Source of the DNA: Acidimicrobiia bacterium
GTDB lineage: Bacteria > Actinomycetota > Acidimicrobiia > Spongiisociales > ZC4RG35
Length of the DNA stretch: 51,868 nucleotides
Direction of reading: 5' to 3'
Assembly (NCBI GenBank): GCA_012270885.1
Contig: JAAXHN010000016.1
Location: forward strand, 1-51,868
A program made the translations under genes and the position numbers. Below the pieces are notes generated by a model, which was not told the origin of the DNA, did not search any database, and worked only from the letters and a program-made list of their open reading frames with translations. This document shows positions 27,015 through 36,085 of the stretch, piece after piece. Numbering within the stretch: position 1 is the first letter of the stretch; each line of letters begins with the position of its first letter.

Positions 27015-28256
27015 CTACTGGGAGGAGAGCACGGCTCGAAGGCGCGGCTTAGATAGAACCACCAGAAGGATCACCAGCATCGGAACGGCAGCCGCCAGAT
27101 TCAGCAAACCGTATCCGATCCCGCTCATCAACATCCCCGCACCCACGCTCCCCAGCATCACCGTCGTCCAGGTCGCCGAATCCGCCACTCCCTCCACCAC
27201 CTGCCGGACGTCCACAGGCGCCGAAGCAAACAACATGGAACTGCCGGCCACAAAACAAAAGCACCATCCCAGACCCAGCAGGAACAGGCCGGCAATCAAG
27301 AGGTAATACCCGTCATAAGGCGCATTTCCCGACACAATCAGGGACCCCCAGGTCATCACCACCCCCAAGCCGAGGGCTTGTAGATAGCCGATGCGGTCCA
27401 CAAGCTTTCCGACCAAGGGTGCAAAAGCGAACATCCCCACACCGTGGGTCGAAATGACCAGGCCCACGACACCCAACCCGTAACCCCCATCCTCGATGCG
27501 AAGGGGGGTGGTGGTCATCACCAGCACCATGGCCGCCTGCGCCGACAACAAGGCCAGGATGGCGACCTGCACTGCGGGGATGCGGAGAGCAGAGCCGACC
27601 GATTTGCGGACCGGAGGGCCGGGCGGGGTGGTCACCGCCACCCGGGAAGGATCGGGGCGAAGCGCCGCCCAGAAGATAAGCCAGCACAGAAGGAACCCCA
27701 CTATTGCTAGGAGGAAGGCGCCGCCGTAGGGAGTGCCCAACCGGTCCTCGACCATCCCCCCCACCCAATCCACCAGGTTGGCCCCCACGAGAGAGCCGAC
27801 CATACCCGCCCACACAACCAGCCCCAGTGCCCATCCCCTCCGCTCCGACTCGGCCAGTTCAGCGGCGGTATACCGGGCCAGATGGATAGCGCCCACGCCT
27901 CCGCCAACGAATACCGCCCCTACCACCAGCAGCCAGTAGGCGCCTGTCACCACCCCGACCAACTCCAACGTCGCCCCGAACGCGGAAATCGGCGAACCCT
28001 TCAACATGATGAATCGCCGGCCGCGCCGGGCGCTCAGCCGCCCGAACAGATTGGTTCCCATCGCCTGACCGAAGGCGCCGGCCGCCAGCGGCAACCCGGC
28101 CAGCATGGTGGATCCGCTCAATGCCCGGGCTGCCAATGTGACCACGGTGATAGTTGCGACAAATGCCAACCACGTCAGGACGGATCCGGAGAACAGCACA
28201 TACACCAGACGCCGCCGGACGGCGGTGAGATCAAGGTCGGTAGCCGGAGGCTTCAA
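27015..28256 (-). CDS. MFS transporter (paralogue B); TTG start inferred by alignment to paralogue A
   Basis: MKPPATDLDLTAVRRRLVYVLFSGSVLTWLAFVATITVVTLAARALSGSTMLAGLPLAAGAFGQAMGTNLFGRLSARRGRRFIMLKG; near-collinear with paralogue A. Confidence 0.88.
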   Translation of the reverse strand: MKPPATDLDLTAVRRRLVYVLFSGSVLTWLAFVATITVVTLAARALSGSTMLAGLPLAAGAFGQAMGTNLFGRLSARRGRRFIMLKGSPISAFGATLELVGVVTGAYWLLVVGAVFVGGGVGAIHLARYTAAELAESERRGWALGLVVWAGMVGSLVGANLVDWVGGMVEDRLGTPYGGAFLLAIVGFLLCWLIFWAALRPDPSRVAVTTPPGPPVRKSVGSALRIPAVQVAILALLSAQAAMVLVMTTTPLRIEDGGYGLGVVGLVISTHGVGMFAFAPLVGKLVDRIGYLQALGLGVVMTWGSLIVSGNAPYDGYYLLIAGLFLLGLGWCFCFVAGSSMLFASAPVDVRQVVEGVADSATWTTVMLGSVGAGMLMSGIGYGLLNLAAAVPMLVILLVVLSKPRLRAVLSSQ

Positions 28257-28323
28257 TCCCCTCCGATTGTATTGGCGCAGCCGCCCAGGGACCCCCAATC
28301 CCCACCAGGCTTTCCCGAAGGCC

Positions 28324-28398
28324 CACGGCGAAGACCGGTGAGACTTCGACCGGTAACCTGTTGCTTCACTCCCATGCGATTGTATTAGCGAGCCGCCC
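28324..28398 (-). pseudogene. Relic of a third MFS paralogue 5' end and its upstream region
   Basis: Mostly ungapped alignment (113-bp offset) to the 5' end and upstream region of paralogue B, including gattgtatt[g/a]gcg and agccgccc; reads MKQQVTGRSLTGLRRG versus MKPPATDLDLTAVRRR. Confidence 0.45.
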
Positions 28399-28402
28399 GA
28401 CC

Positions 28403-29035
28403 GTGAATCCGTCCCCACCACCGCCTTCATCCATCTCTGGCCCGGAGACCTTGGGAGTGATTCTGGCCGGCGGCCGTTCCCGGCGGATGGGAAGAGACAA
28501 GGCGTTGACTCTTCTCGATGGGCGCACCCTGTTGGACTGGGTAGCGGCGGCCCTGTCCCAGGTGGTCTCCGAGGTGATAGTGGTCGGTCGCGAGGAGGCA
28601 GAAGGCATTCGGGCAATCCCCGACGCCCTGCCGGGAGGTCGGGGTCCGAGCGCGGGCATCGTCACAGGCCTGGCGGCGGCGGGGGGAGATTCCATCGTGG
28701 TGGTCGGGGTGGACCAGCCCTGGGTCCGGCCCGCCACCCTGGCGGCCCTCCTCGGAGTCCGGCCCCAACCTGCCATCCCGATGGATGGACAGTACCAGGT
28801 CACCTGCGCCACTTACTCGGCCCCTTCGCTGTCTCTTTTGACCGCAATAGCGCGTGATCAACGATCGCTCCAGCCCGAGGCTCCCCTTCTCGAAGGAACC
28901 GTGGTTTTCCCTGAAAGCTGGCGCTCCTGGGGCGAGGATGGCAGGTCGTGGTTCTCCGTGGACTCTCCCGAGGATCTCCGGGAAGGCCTACGTCGCTACG
29001 GTGTCCCCGACGCCTCATCCCGACCCGCTGGGTAG
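28403..29035 (+). CDS. mobA: MobA-like molybdenum cofactor guanylyltransferase / NTP transferase
   Basis: LGVILAGGRSRRMGRDKALTLLDGRTLLDWVAAAL, VVVGVDQPWVRPATLAALL; GTG start at 28403. Confidence 0.82.
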   Translation: MNPSPPPPSSISGPETLGVILAGGRSRRMGRDKALTLLDGRTLLDWVAAALSQVVSEVIVVGREEAEGIRAIPDALPGGRGPSAGIVTGLAAAGGDSIVVVGVDQPWVRPATLAALLGVRPQPAIPMDGQYQVTCATYSAPSLSLLTAIARDQRSLQPEAPLLEGTVVFPESWRSWGEDGRSWFSVDSPEDLREGLRRYGVPDASSRPAG

Positions 29036-29040
29036 GCCGA

Positions 29041-30297
29041 CTAGGAGCATGGTGACTCTCCCTGAAGGCGTTCGGGATCGAGTTCTTCGCTCCTCAGGGC
29101 AACCCAAAGATAGGGAGCTACCGCCGCCACCGACAGGGCCGCAGCGACGTACGTGTAGCCGACTCCGGCCCATGTAGCCACGAGCCCTCCGACAAGGGCG
29201 CCAACTGGTATCGCCCCGTGGACTACGAACCAAAAGCCCGTCAAGACGCGTCCGAGAACGTGATCAGGCACCGCTGACTGGCGATAGGTAATAGCCACAA
29301 CATCGAATTGCGCACCCAACAGACCTACCAGAGCCAATCCCAACCCTCCCAGCAGAGGGAACCAGGACACCGCTACAAGAAGGAAACCACCTGTGACGCC
29401 AACCAAGGCGCCGACGCAGATTCTCGCCCGCGGGAACCTGGCAGTTATGGAGGGGGCGACGACATAACCGAGAAAGTACCCGACAGCCAACCCACCCATC
29501 GTCAACCCAAAGCCGAAACCGGTCAAGCCGAATCGGTCCTGGGCGATCAACACCAGAACCGACAGTCCGGCAGCGGTTGCGAAGTGAAGAGCCCCTGCGC
29601 CGACCATGAATGCCCGTAGCACCGAGTCGCGCCACACCCGCCTGACACCTTCGACCGTCTCAGCCATCAAACCTGCAGTGCGATGTTCAGATGGTGTCCT
29701 GCTGGCGCCGCGGGGCAACCCCAGAACAACCATCCCCGCTGCCAGGAAACTGAGCGCATCCACCCCCAGGGGCGCCCAAGCCGCCAAAGCAAACAACCAT
29801 CCCCCGAGCGGAGGCCCTACGAAGCGTTGAACCAGGGTCTGGGTTCCATAAAGCCGACTGTTGGCGGCGTCCAGCTGCTCCGGCCTCACCAGGCCCGGCA
29901 CCAGAGCAAGCCCGGCGGGATCGAAGAGAGTCTCACCGACTCCAACCAGTACCAGCAAGGCATAGAGGACAATGATTGACTCGCCTCCCAGGAAGACATA
30001 GAAAGCGGCAATTCCCATCAGACCGGCTCGGCCGAGTTCGGCGAGAACCATCACACTTCGCCTATCAACGCGATCCACGATCGCACCCGAGAGGGGTCCG
30101 ATCATGATCCAGGGGAGTCCCGCGGCCACAGTGAGTCCACTTATCGCCAGCGGGTTCCGGGTATTCGAAGCGGCCAGCAGCGGGATCGCCGCAAGCAATA
30201 CTCCGTTTCCTACATTCGAGATCGTATAACCGGTGAGCAGCCTGTCGTAGGCGCGGCCCAGTCCGCCTCTCATCGGGGCGTTGGGCCGTGCCCGCAC
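29041..30297 (-). CDS. MFS transporter (EntS/MFS_3-like)
   Basis: YTISNVGNGVLLAAIPLLAASNTRNPLAISGLTVAAGLPWIMIGPLSGAIVDRVDRRSVMV; start could instead be 30273. Confidence 0.88.
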   Translation of the reverse strand: MRARPNAPMRGGLGRAYDRLLTGYTISNVGNGVLLAAIPLLAASNTRNPLAISGLTVAAGLPWIMIGPLSGAIVDRVDRRSVMVLAELGRAGLMGIAAFYVFLGGESIIVLYALLVLVGVGETLFDPAGLALVPGLVRPEQLDAANSRLYGTQTLVQRFVGPPLGGWLFALAAWAPLGVDALSFLAAGMVVLGLPRGASRTPSEHRTAGLMAETVEGVRRVWRDSVLRAFMVGAGALHFATAAGLSVLVLIAQDRFGLTGFGFGLTMGGLAVGYFLGYVVAPSITARFPRARICVGALVGVTGGFLLVAVSWFPLLGGLGLALVGLLGAQFDVVAITYRQSAVPDHVLGRVLTGFWFVVHGAIPVGALVGGLVATWAGVGYTYVAAALSVAAVAPYLWVALRSEELDPERLQGESPCS

Positions 30298-30340
30298 CCG
30301 GCATGGCCGTACGCGGGTGCAGTGTCAAGCAGGCGGGCGC

Positions 30341-31318
30341 CTAACGCACCCAACAGGCGGCCTCGTGTTCAGGTTTCCTGGCTTCCAGGGGCGGGGCCGC
30401 CTCACGGCAGCGCGGCTCGGCAAGAGGACACCTGGTATGGAAGCGGCAACCCATGGGCGGGTGGATCGGGTCCGGCGGCTCGCCGGCGATCACCTTCACC
30501 GCCCTACCGCGCTCGATCCTCGGATCGGGTATCGGGACGGAAGACAGGAGGGCTTCGGTGTAAGGGTGGATCGGGAACCGGTACACGCAATCCCCCTTCG
30601 CCACCTCGACCAGCTTGCCCGCGTACATGATGCCGATCCGGTGAGAGATGTGGCGTATAACAGCCAGGTCGTGGGCGATGAAGATGTAGGTCAGGCGCAA
30701 CCGCTTCTGAAGGTCTTGGAGCAGGTTCACGACCTGCGCCTGAATAGATACGTCCAAAGCGGACACCGGCTCGTCGGCGATGATCAAATCCGGATTCAGC
30801 GCCAAGGCCCGCGCTATAACGATTCTCTGACGTTGACCACCGCTGAACGCATGCGGGTACTTGTACATGTCGTCTGGATTCATCCCCGTCAGTTCGAGCA
30901 ACTCGACCACTCTTTCCGTGGCCCCCTTGGCGCTCTTGAACCGTCGGTGCACCACCAGAGGTTCGGAGATGATCTCCCGCACCTTCATGCGAGGATTGAG
31001 GCTTCCATAGGGGTTCTGAGGGATCAGTTGCATATTCCGGCGTATCGCCCGCCGCTCCCGCCCCTCCACCTCGGTGATGTCGCGCCCGGCGAATTTCACA
31101 CGGCCGGAGGCAATGGGGACCTTCCCGAGAATGGCCCTTCCGGTCGTGGTCTTGCCCGAGCCCGACTCCCCCACCAGCCCGAAGGTCTCACCGCGATCAA
31201 TGGTGAAGCTCACGTCGTCGACTGCGGTGAGCTGTGTCCGGTGTTGACCCCAGAAGCCCTCTCGGCCGACGTCGTACTTGACCGTGAGCCCCTGAAGTTC
31301 CAGCAGAGCGTCACTCAT
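30341..31318 (-). CDS. Oligo/dipeptide ABC transporter ATP-binding protein (DppF-like)
   Basis: LVGESGSGKTTTGRAIL, YPHAFSGGQRQRIVIARALALNPDLIIADEPVSALD, C-terminal GCRFHTRCPLAEPRC. Confidence 0.93.
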   Translation of the reverse strand: MSDALLELQGLTVKYDVGREGFWGQHRTQLTAVDDVSFTIDRGETFGLVGESGSGKTTTGRAILGKVPIASGRVKFAGRDITEVEGRERRAIRRNMQLIPQNPYGSLNPRMKVREIISEPLVVHRRFKSAKGATERVVELLELTGMNPDDMYKYPHAFSGGQRQRIVIARALALNPDLIIADEPVSALDVSIQAQVVNLLQDLQKRLRLTYIFIAHDLAVIRHISHRIGIMYAGKLVEVAKGDCVYRFPIHPYTEALLSSVPIPDPRIERGRAVKVIAGEPPDPIHPPMGCRFHTRCPLAEPRCREAAPPLEARKPEHEAACWVR

Positions 31319-32325
31319 GCCTGGCCCCTCGCGGTGGGAGGGTTCTGGACTTCTCGACCGCTCAGAGGATTCCAGCAGGCATATGCCCGACCCGCCTCAG
31401 ATAGTTGGAGTACCGGGGCCTCGGACGCACAGCGGGTCGTTGCGTGAGGACATCGAGGGGTGAAGCTGCAACCGCTACCGATATGCCGAAGATCAGGAGG
31501 ATGACCCTCGATCGCCATCAGGCGATCCGCCTTGACGTCGAGACGAGGCGTTGATCCCAAGAGAGCGGCGGTATACGGGTGATGAGGTCGGTGAAACAGT
31601 TGATCGGCCGTCCCCGACTCGATGATCTCCCCCGCGTACAGCACTTTGAGAAGGTCGCAGGCCCCGGCCACCACTCCCAGGTCGTGCGTGATCAGGAGGA
31701 GGGCCAGGCCCAGGTCTCTCTGGAGAGAAGAGACAAGTTCCAGGATCTGCGCCTGGGTGGTCACGTCAAGGGCCGTGGTCGGCTCGTCGGCGATCAGCAT
31801 CATCGGATCACAGGACAGGGCGGTGGCGATTACCACCCGCTGCTGCATACCCCCGGAGAACTCGAACGGATACTGTCCGAGACGGCGCCCCGGGTCGGGG
31901 ATCCCAACCTTCTCCAGAAGATCGCCCGCCCTGGTGAAGGCTTCCCTCCTCCCGATGTCCAGGTGTCTGGTCATGACCTCGGTCATCTGGGTGCCAATGG
32001 TGAGGATCGGGCTCATCGACGCCATCGGATCCTGGGACACCATGCTGATCTCCCGACCCCGGATTCGGCCAGCCACCCTCTTGTCCAAAAGCGACCGGCC
32101 CCTCCACAGAATCTCGCCGCCTGCAATCCGGCCCGGTAGCTCGATCAGCCCAAGAGCCGCTCGCGCCAGCGTGCTCTTGCCCGATCCCGACTCACCCACG
32201 ACACCCAGGGATTCACCCGCGTCGACGGTGAAGGAGACTCCTCGGACTGCCTGAACAGTGCCTTCTCTAGTCGGGAAGACCACCTCGAGATTACGAATCT
32301 CCAGAAGGTGGTCGGAGCGGATCAT
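31315..32325 (-). CDS. Oligo/dipeptide ABC transporter ATP-binding protein (DppD-like)
   Basis: MIRSDHLLEIRNLEVVFPTREGTVQAVRGVSFTVDAGESLGVVGESGSGKSTLARAALGL; FSGGMQQRVVIATALSCDPMMLIADEPTTALD; GCSFTPRCPHA. Confidence 0.93.
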   Translation of the reverse strand: MIRSDHLLEIRNLEVVFPTREGTVQAVRGVSFTVDAGESLGVVGESGSGKSTLARAALGLIELPGRIAGGEILWRGRSLLDKRVAGRIRGREISMVSQDPMASMSPILTIGTQMTEVMTRHLDIGRREAFTRAGDLLEKVGIPDPGRRLGQYPFEFSGGMQQRVVIATALSCDPMMLIADEPTTALDVTTQAQILELVSSLQRDLGLALLLITHDLGVVAGACDLLKVLYAGEIIESGTADQLFHRPHHPYTAALLGSTPRLDVKADRLMAIEGHPPDLRHIGSGCSFTPRCPHATTRCASEAPVLQLSEAGRAYACWNPLSGREVQNPPTARGQA

Positions 32326-33257
32326 CCCGACCAAGCCGAGGGGGCATCCGCCGCCGCCGCGAAACGCTTGGCGCTCTCCTGGGGATCGGCGGCCACTCTC
32401 AGCCATCCCGCCAGGAGGTTGATTCCCAACACCGCCACCGCGATGGCGAGCCCTGGAAAGATGATCAACCAAGGGGCGGAGAAGACATACTGGCGACCGA
32501 TCGCCACATCGAGTCCCCACGACGTCTCCGGTGGCTGGATTCCCAACCCGAGGAATGAGAGGGCGGCCTCGGACAGAATCACATGAGCAGACTCGAGGAC
32601 CGCCAGGGTCAGCAGCGGCGCGGTCAGGTTGGGGGCGATGTGGCGGATCATTATCCGAACCGGTGAAGCGCCGACCAACTCCGCCGCCTCCACGTATTCG
32701 TCCTCCCGCGCCGACAGGACCAGTCCCCGGGTCATCCGGGCGAACACCATCCAGATCCTGAGCGAGAGCACGATCGCCAGAGTCCAGAAACTCGGCCCCA
32801 CCACGGCAAGGATCGTCAACGCCAGGAGAAGCCCCGGGAAAGAGAACAGCGTGTCGACGATGCGCATGATGAATGCGTCTGTTTTCCCGCCCCGGTATCC
32901 GGCCAGCAAGCCCACCGCCGTCCCGAAGATACCGGCCAGGGTCACCGACACCAGCGGGATGGTGAGGGAGATCCTTGCTCCGTGAACGATTCGGGACAGC
33001 ACGTCCCGGCCCAGTTGGTCGGTACCGAGGAGGTGAGCCGACGAGCCGCCCTCGGCGTAGAAGGGCGGAAGCAACCTGGCGGCCAGATCCTGTTTGTTGG
33101 GATCGAGCGGAGCGATGATGGGAGCGAACAGTGCGGCCGATACCAGCAGCGCCAGGACCAGGACGCCGAACAACGCCGTGGGGTCCCGGACAATCCGCAT
33201 CAGCCACCCCGCCCAGCGCCGGCGTTCGCTCCGGGAACCGGAAGAGACGGCGCTCAT
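32322..33257 (-). CDS. Peptide ABC transporter permease (DppC-like)
   Basis: HLLGTDQLGRDVLSRIVHGARISL; EYVEAAELVGASPVRIMIRHIAPNL; start MSAVSSGSRSERRR at 33257. Confidence 0.93.
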   Translation of the reverse strand: MSAVSSGSRSERRRWAGWLMRIVRDPTALFGVLVLALLVSAALFAPIIAPLDPNKQDLAARLLPPFYAEGGSSAHLLGTDQLGRDVLSRIVHGARISLTIPLVSVTLAGIFGTAVGLLAGYRGGKTDAFIMRIVDTLFSFPGLLLALTILAVVGPSFWTLAIVLSLRIWMVFARMTRGLVLSAREDEYVEAAELVGASPVRIMIRHIAPNLTAPLLTLAVLESAHVILSEAALSFLGLGIQPPETSWGLDVAIGRQYVFSAPWLIIFPGLAIAVAVLGINLLAGWLRVAADPQESAKRFAAAADAPSAWSG

Positions 33258-34183
33258 GACACCCGGTCGAACTTGACTCGGGGATCGAGCATCGTGTAGG
33301 CAATGTCCACGATGATGTTGATGGTGACCACCATGATCGCTACCACGAATACGACCGCCTGTACCAGGATGATGTCGTGCCGCTCGATAGCCTGCATGGC
33401 GGTGAACCCGATCCCCGGCCAGGCGTAGACCGTCTCGACCACCACCGCCCCTCCGGCCAGGGCACCGATCAACTCCCAGCCGGCGATGGTGATGGAGGCA
33501 ATGCCCGCGCCCTTCAAGGCATGGACCATGACGATGCGAGCCCGCGACACTCCGCGGGCAGTGGCGTCTTTGACGTGCTGAGCGTTCAACTCGTCGATCA
33601 TCGACGACCTGGTGACTAAGGCGATGCGGCCCACCACCGGCAGGCCAAGCACGACCGCCGGAAGCACCAGATGCTCGATCCCACCCGAACCGGAGGTAGG
33701 GAACCACCCGAGACCCACGCTGAAGAAGACGATGAACACCAAACCGATCCAAAACTGCGGGAGGGAGACTCCGAGCAAACCGAGGGTGACCGCCCCTCGA
33801 TCCACCCAACCCCCCGGCCGCATCCCGGAGACAACCCCGATCACAACCCCAAGCAACACGCCGAAGGCGAAGCCGGCCGCCACCAGAAGAAGGGTGGGAG
33901 GCAGTCGCTCCAGGACAACGTCTATGGCGGGACGGCGTTGCCAGAGGGAGTCGCCCAGGTCGAACCGGACGGCATCTACCACATAGTCGCCCAACTGGGC
34001 CAGGATGGGTCTGTCCAAGCCGAGTTGGGATTCGAGGAGAGCGCGGTTCTCCTCTGTGGCCTCCAGGGGCAGCATCACCGCCACCGGGTCCCCGATGAGG
34101 CGGGTCACGACGAAAACCACCACCATTACCGAGATCACCACCAGGACCGCCTGAGACAAACGCTTCAGCAAGTAGCGGCCCAT
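33254..34183 (-). CDS. Peptide ABC transporter permease (DppB-like)
   Basis: MGRYLLKRLSQAVLVVISVMVVVFVVTRLIGDPV; LVTRSSMIDELNAQHVKDATARGVSRARIVMVHALKGAG; ETVYAWPGIG. Confidence 0.94.
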   Translation of the reverse strand: MGRYLLKRLSQAVLVVISVMVVVFVVTRLIGDPVAVMLPLEATEENRALLESQLGLDRPILAQLGDYVVDAVRFDLGDSLWQRRPAIDVVLERLPPTLLLVAAGFAFGVLLGVVIGVVSGMRPGGWVDRGAVTLGLLGVSLPQFWIGLVFIVFFSVGLGWFPTSGSGGIEHLVLPAVVLGLPVVGRIALVTRSSMIDELNAQHVKDATARGVSRARIVMVHALKGAGIASITIAGWELIGALAGGAVVVETVYAWPGIGFTAMQAIERHDIILVQAVVFVVAIMVVTINIIVDIAYTMLDPRVKFDRVS

Positions 34184-34204
34184 GGGTTCTCCCGTCTCGT
34201 TAGC

Positions 34205-34252
34205 TTCAACACCGGGCGCGTCACCCGATCCGATGATACGCCCGGTGTTGAA
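34205..34252 (-). other. Long intergenic inverted repeat / mRNA hairpin between the binding-protein and permease genes
   Basis: Perfect 14-bp stem ttcaacaccgggcg (34205-34218) / cgcccggtgttgaa (34239-34252), 20-nt loop, no following T-tract on the minus strand. Confidence 0.85.
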
Positions 34253-34266
34253 TACGTCGGGGTGTA

Positions 34267-35865
34267 CTAGGAAACTGCTATGTCAGTCAGATGGATCAAA
34301 CCGTCGGCGCGGGCGGACCACTCGATCCGGTCTGTCCCGCCGTAGACGTTGGGAATGCTGATGAGCCACACATACCAGGCTCCGTCGTGTCCAGCCTGCC
34401 CGACATCCTGGTACAGCTTCAGCCGGGCGGCCTGGTCGATCTCCGTTCTTCCCGCGTCAATCCAATCGTCCGCCTCTGACGGATCCATGGAGCCGCAGCA
34501 ACCCTGAGAGTGGTAATAGGCGGACAGCGTCCGGTCACCGTCGAACAGGATATTGTCATGCGGCACGAAGATGGCGTCAGGACGGTTCTCCCGATCGATG
34601 AGGCGGTCGATGTACTCGGAGAACTCGGGAATGAAGATCTCGGCGGTCACACCAACCTCTGCCCAGTACCCAGCCACCACTTCGGTGGTCTCCTTGTCAA
34701 GGAGCGAATTGCCCACCAGGGAGACCAGTTGGATCTCCAGATCCGAAGCGCCGGCTTCTGCCAGCAACTCACGGGCGCGGTCGGGGTCGTAGGGGTAAGG
34801 ATCGAGATCGGGGTTGAATCCGAACCAGTTGGGATTAAGCATCTGGCCCTGCAGGATCTCTCCTATCCCCGAGAACAGGCTCTCCGCAATGGCTTCCTTG
34901 TCCACCGCGTAGTTGAGAGCCTGACGGATTCGCACATCCTCCACGGGACTACCGGCGCGGGCGTTGAGCGACACGATGAACTGCTTGAGCCCGGTCGGAG
35001 TACTCCACGTTTGAGCAACCCTCGCATTGTCCTCGGGAAGCAGGTCGACCATCAGGTCGATCTCGTCATTGAGGACGCCGGCCAGACGGGTCCCGTACTC
35101 CTCGATAAAGAGGAAACGCACGTTGGATACCGACGGGGCGTCACCCGGGTAATCAGGATCCGCCTCCAGTTCCACAGCGATGCCGCGTTCCCAGGAAACG
35201 AACTTGTATGGGCCTGAGCCAACCGGGTTCTCACCGAAGTCCTCGCTTTGCGACGCCTCGGGCGGAACCAGGTAAAGCAATGTCATCCTGGTTGGAATCA
35301 GCGGATCAGGTCCACTGGTGAGGATGTTCACCGTGTGCTCGTCCACCTTCTCGGCGCCCACCACCGTTCCGAGGTTGTCCTTGAGGGGTGTTGCGTAGTC
35401 CGGATCGATTATCCGGAGGACGCTGTGAACCACCGCGTCGGCGTTGAGGGGCTCACCGTTGTGGAAGGTGATGCCTTCGCGCACCGTGTACTGCCAGGTC
35501 CTGTCATCCACGGGTGTGCCAAGGTCAGTGGCCGCACCCGGCACCAGATCGCCGGCCGCGTTACGCGACACCAGTTTGTGGAAGACGTTGTCATTGATGG
35601 TGAACATGGCGAACTGGTCGACGGCCTGTGGATCGAGCGATCCGGGCTCGGTGCCCAAACCGATCACGATGCTTGCACCCATCGGTTCCGGCTCCGGGGC
35701 CGCAGTGGTAGTCGGCGCCGCAGTAGTCGTCGGGGCCTCGGTGGTAGCCGGCGCCTGGGTGGTAGCGGGGGCTTCGGTGGTAGTAGCGGCCTCGTCGTCT
35801 CCACAGGCGGCCAGTAACAGCGCCACCACCGCCAAGAGACCTACGAATCTTCTGTGTCTGGTCAT
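34267..35865 (-). CDS. Peptide ABC transporter substrate-binding lipoprotein (SBP family 5)
   Basis: Lipobox LLAVVALLLAACGDDE, T/E/A/P linker, GLGTEPGSLDPQAVDQ, NPVGSGPYKFVSWERGIAVELEADPDYPG. Confidence 0.93.
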   Translation of the reverse strand: MTRHRRFVGLLAVVALLLAACGDDEAATTTEAPATTQAPATTEAPTTTAAPTTTAAPEPEPMGASIVIGLGTEPGSLDPQAVDQFAMFTINDNVFHKLVSRNAAGDLVPGAATDLGTPVDDRTWQYTVREGITFHNGEPLNADAVVHSVLRIIDPDYATPLKDNLGTVVGAEKVDEHTVNILTSGPDPLIPTRMTLLYLVPPEASQSEDFGENPVGSGPYKFVSWERGIAVELEADPDYPGDAPSVSNVRFLFIEEYGTRLAGVLNDEIDLMVDLLPEDNARVAQTWSTPTGLKQFIVSLNARAGSPVEDVRIRQALNYAVDKEAIAESLFSGIGEILQGQMLNPNWFGFNPDLDPYPYDPDRARELLAEAGASDLEIQLVSLVGNSLLDKETTEVVAGYWAEVGVTAEIFIPEFSEYIDRLIDRENRPDAIFVPHDNILFDGDRTLSAYYHSQGCCGSMDPSEADDWIDAGRTEIDQAARLKLYQDVGQAGHDGAWYVWLISIPNVYGGTDRIEWSARADGLIHLTDIAVS

Positions 35866-35964
35866 TGGAGTGCTCCTCTCTTACAAATCGTCTATCTGTC
35901 GCTCAACTGCAACTCCTAGTGAGCAGGGGCGTCTCTCGACTTCAGCCTTTTGTCTATCCTAGTG

Positions 35965-35980
35965 TTGCCACTCGTTGCAA
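35965..35980. promoter_or_regulatory. Candidate operator (imperfect palindrome) in the divergent promoter region
   Basis: TTGCCACTCGTTGCAA, 6 of 8 half-site positions symmetric, in the only markedly AT-richer intergenic stretch between divergent genes. Confidence 0.3.
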
Positions 35981-36085
35981 TAACAAGAACAGCAAATAAT
36001 TCCCTTACTGAGGGTGCCTCCGATGCCGTATACACTGCTATCGGACACTGGTGCGATAGGACGAACTTTCTTGGAAGGGTAGGTA

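Noticed and set aside
32326-33809. N-terminal extensions of the dppD and dppC ORFs in the track
   Set aside because: Extensions are read over neighbouring permease genes in another frame; conserved N-termini begin at 32325 and 33257
34205-34252. Inverted repeat considered as a Rho-independent terminator
   Set aside because: 20-nt loop and no U-tract; more consistent with an mRNA-stabilising or attenuating hairpin
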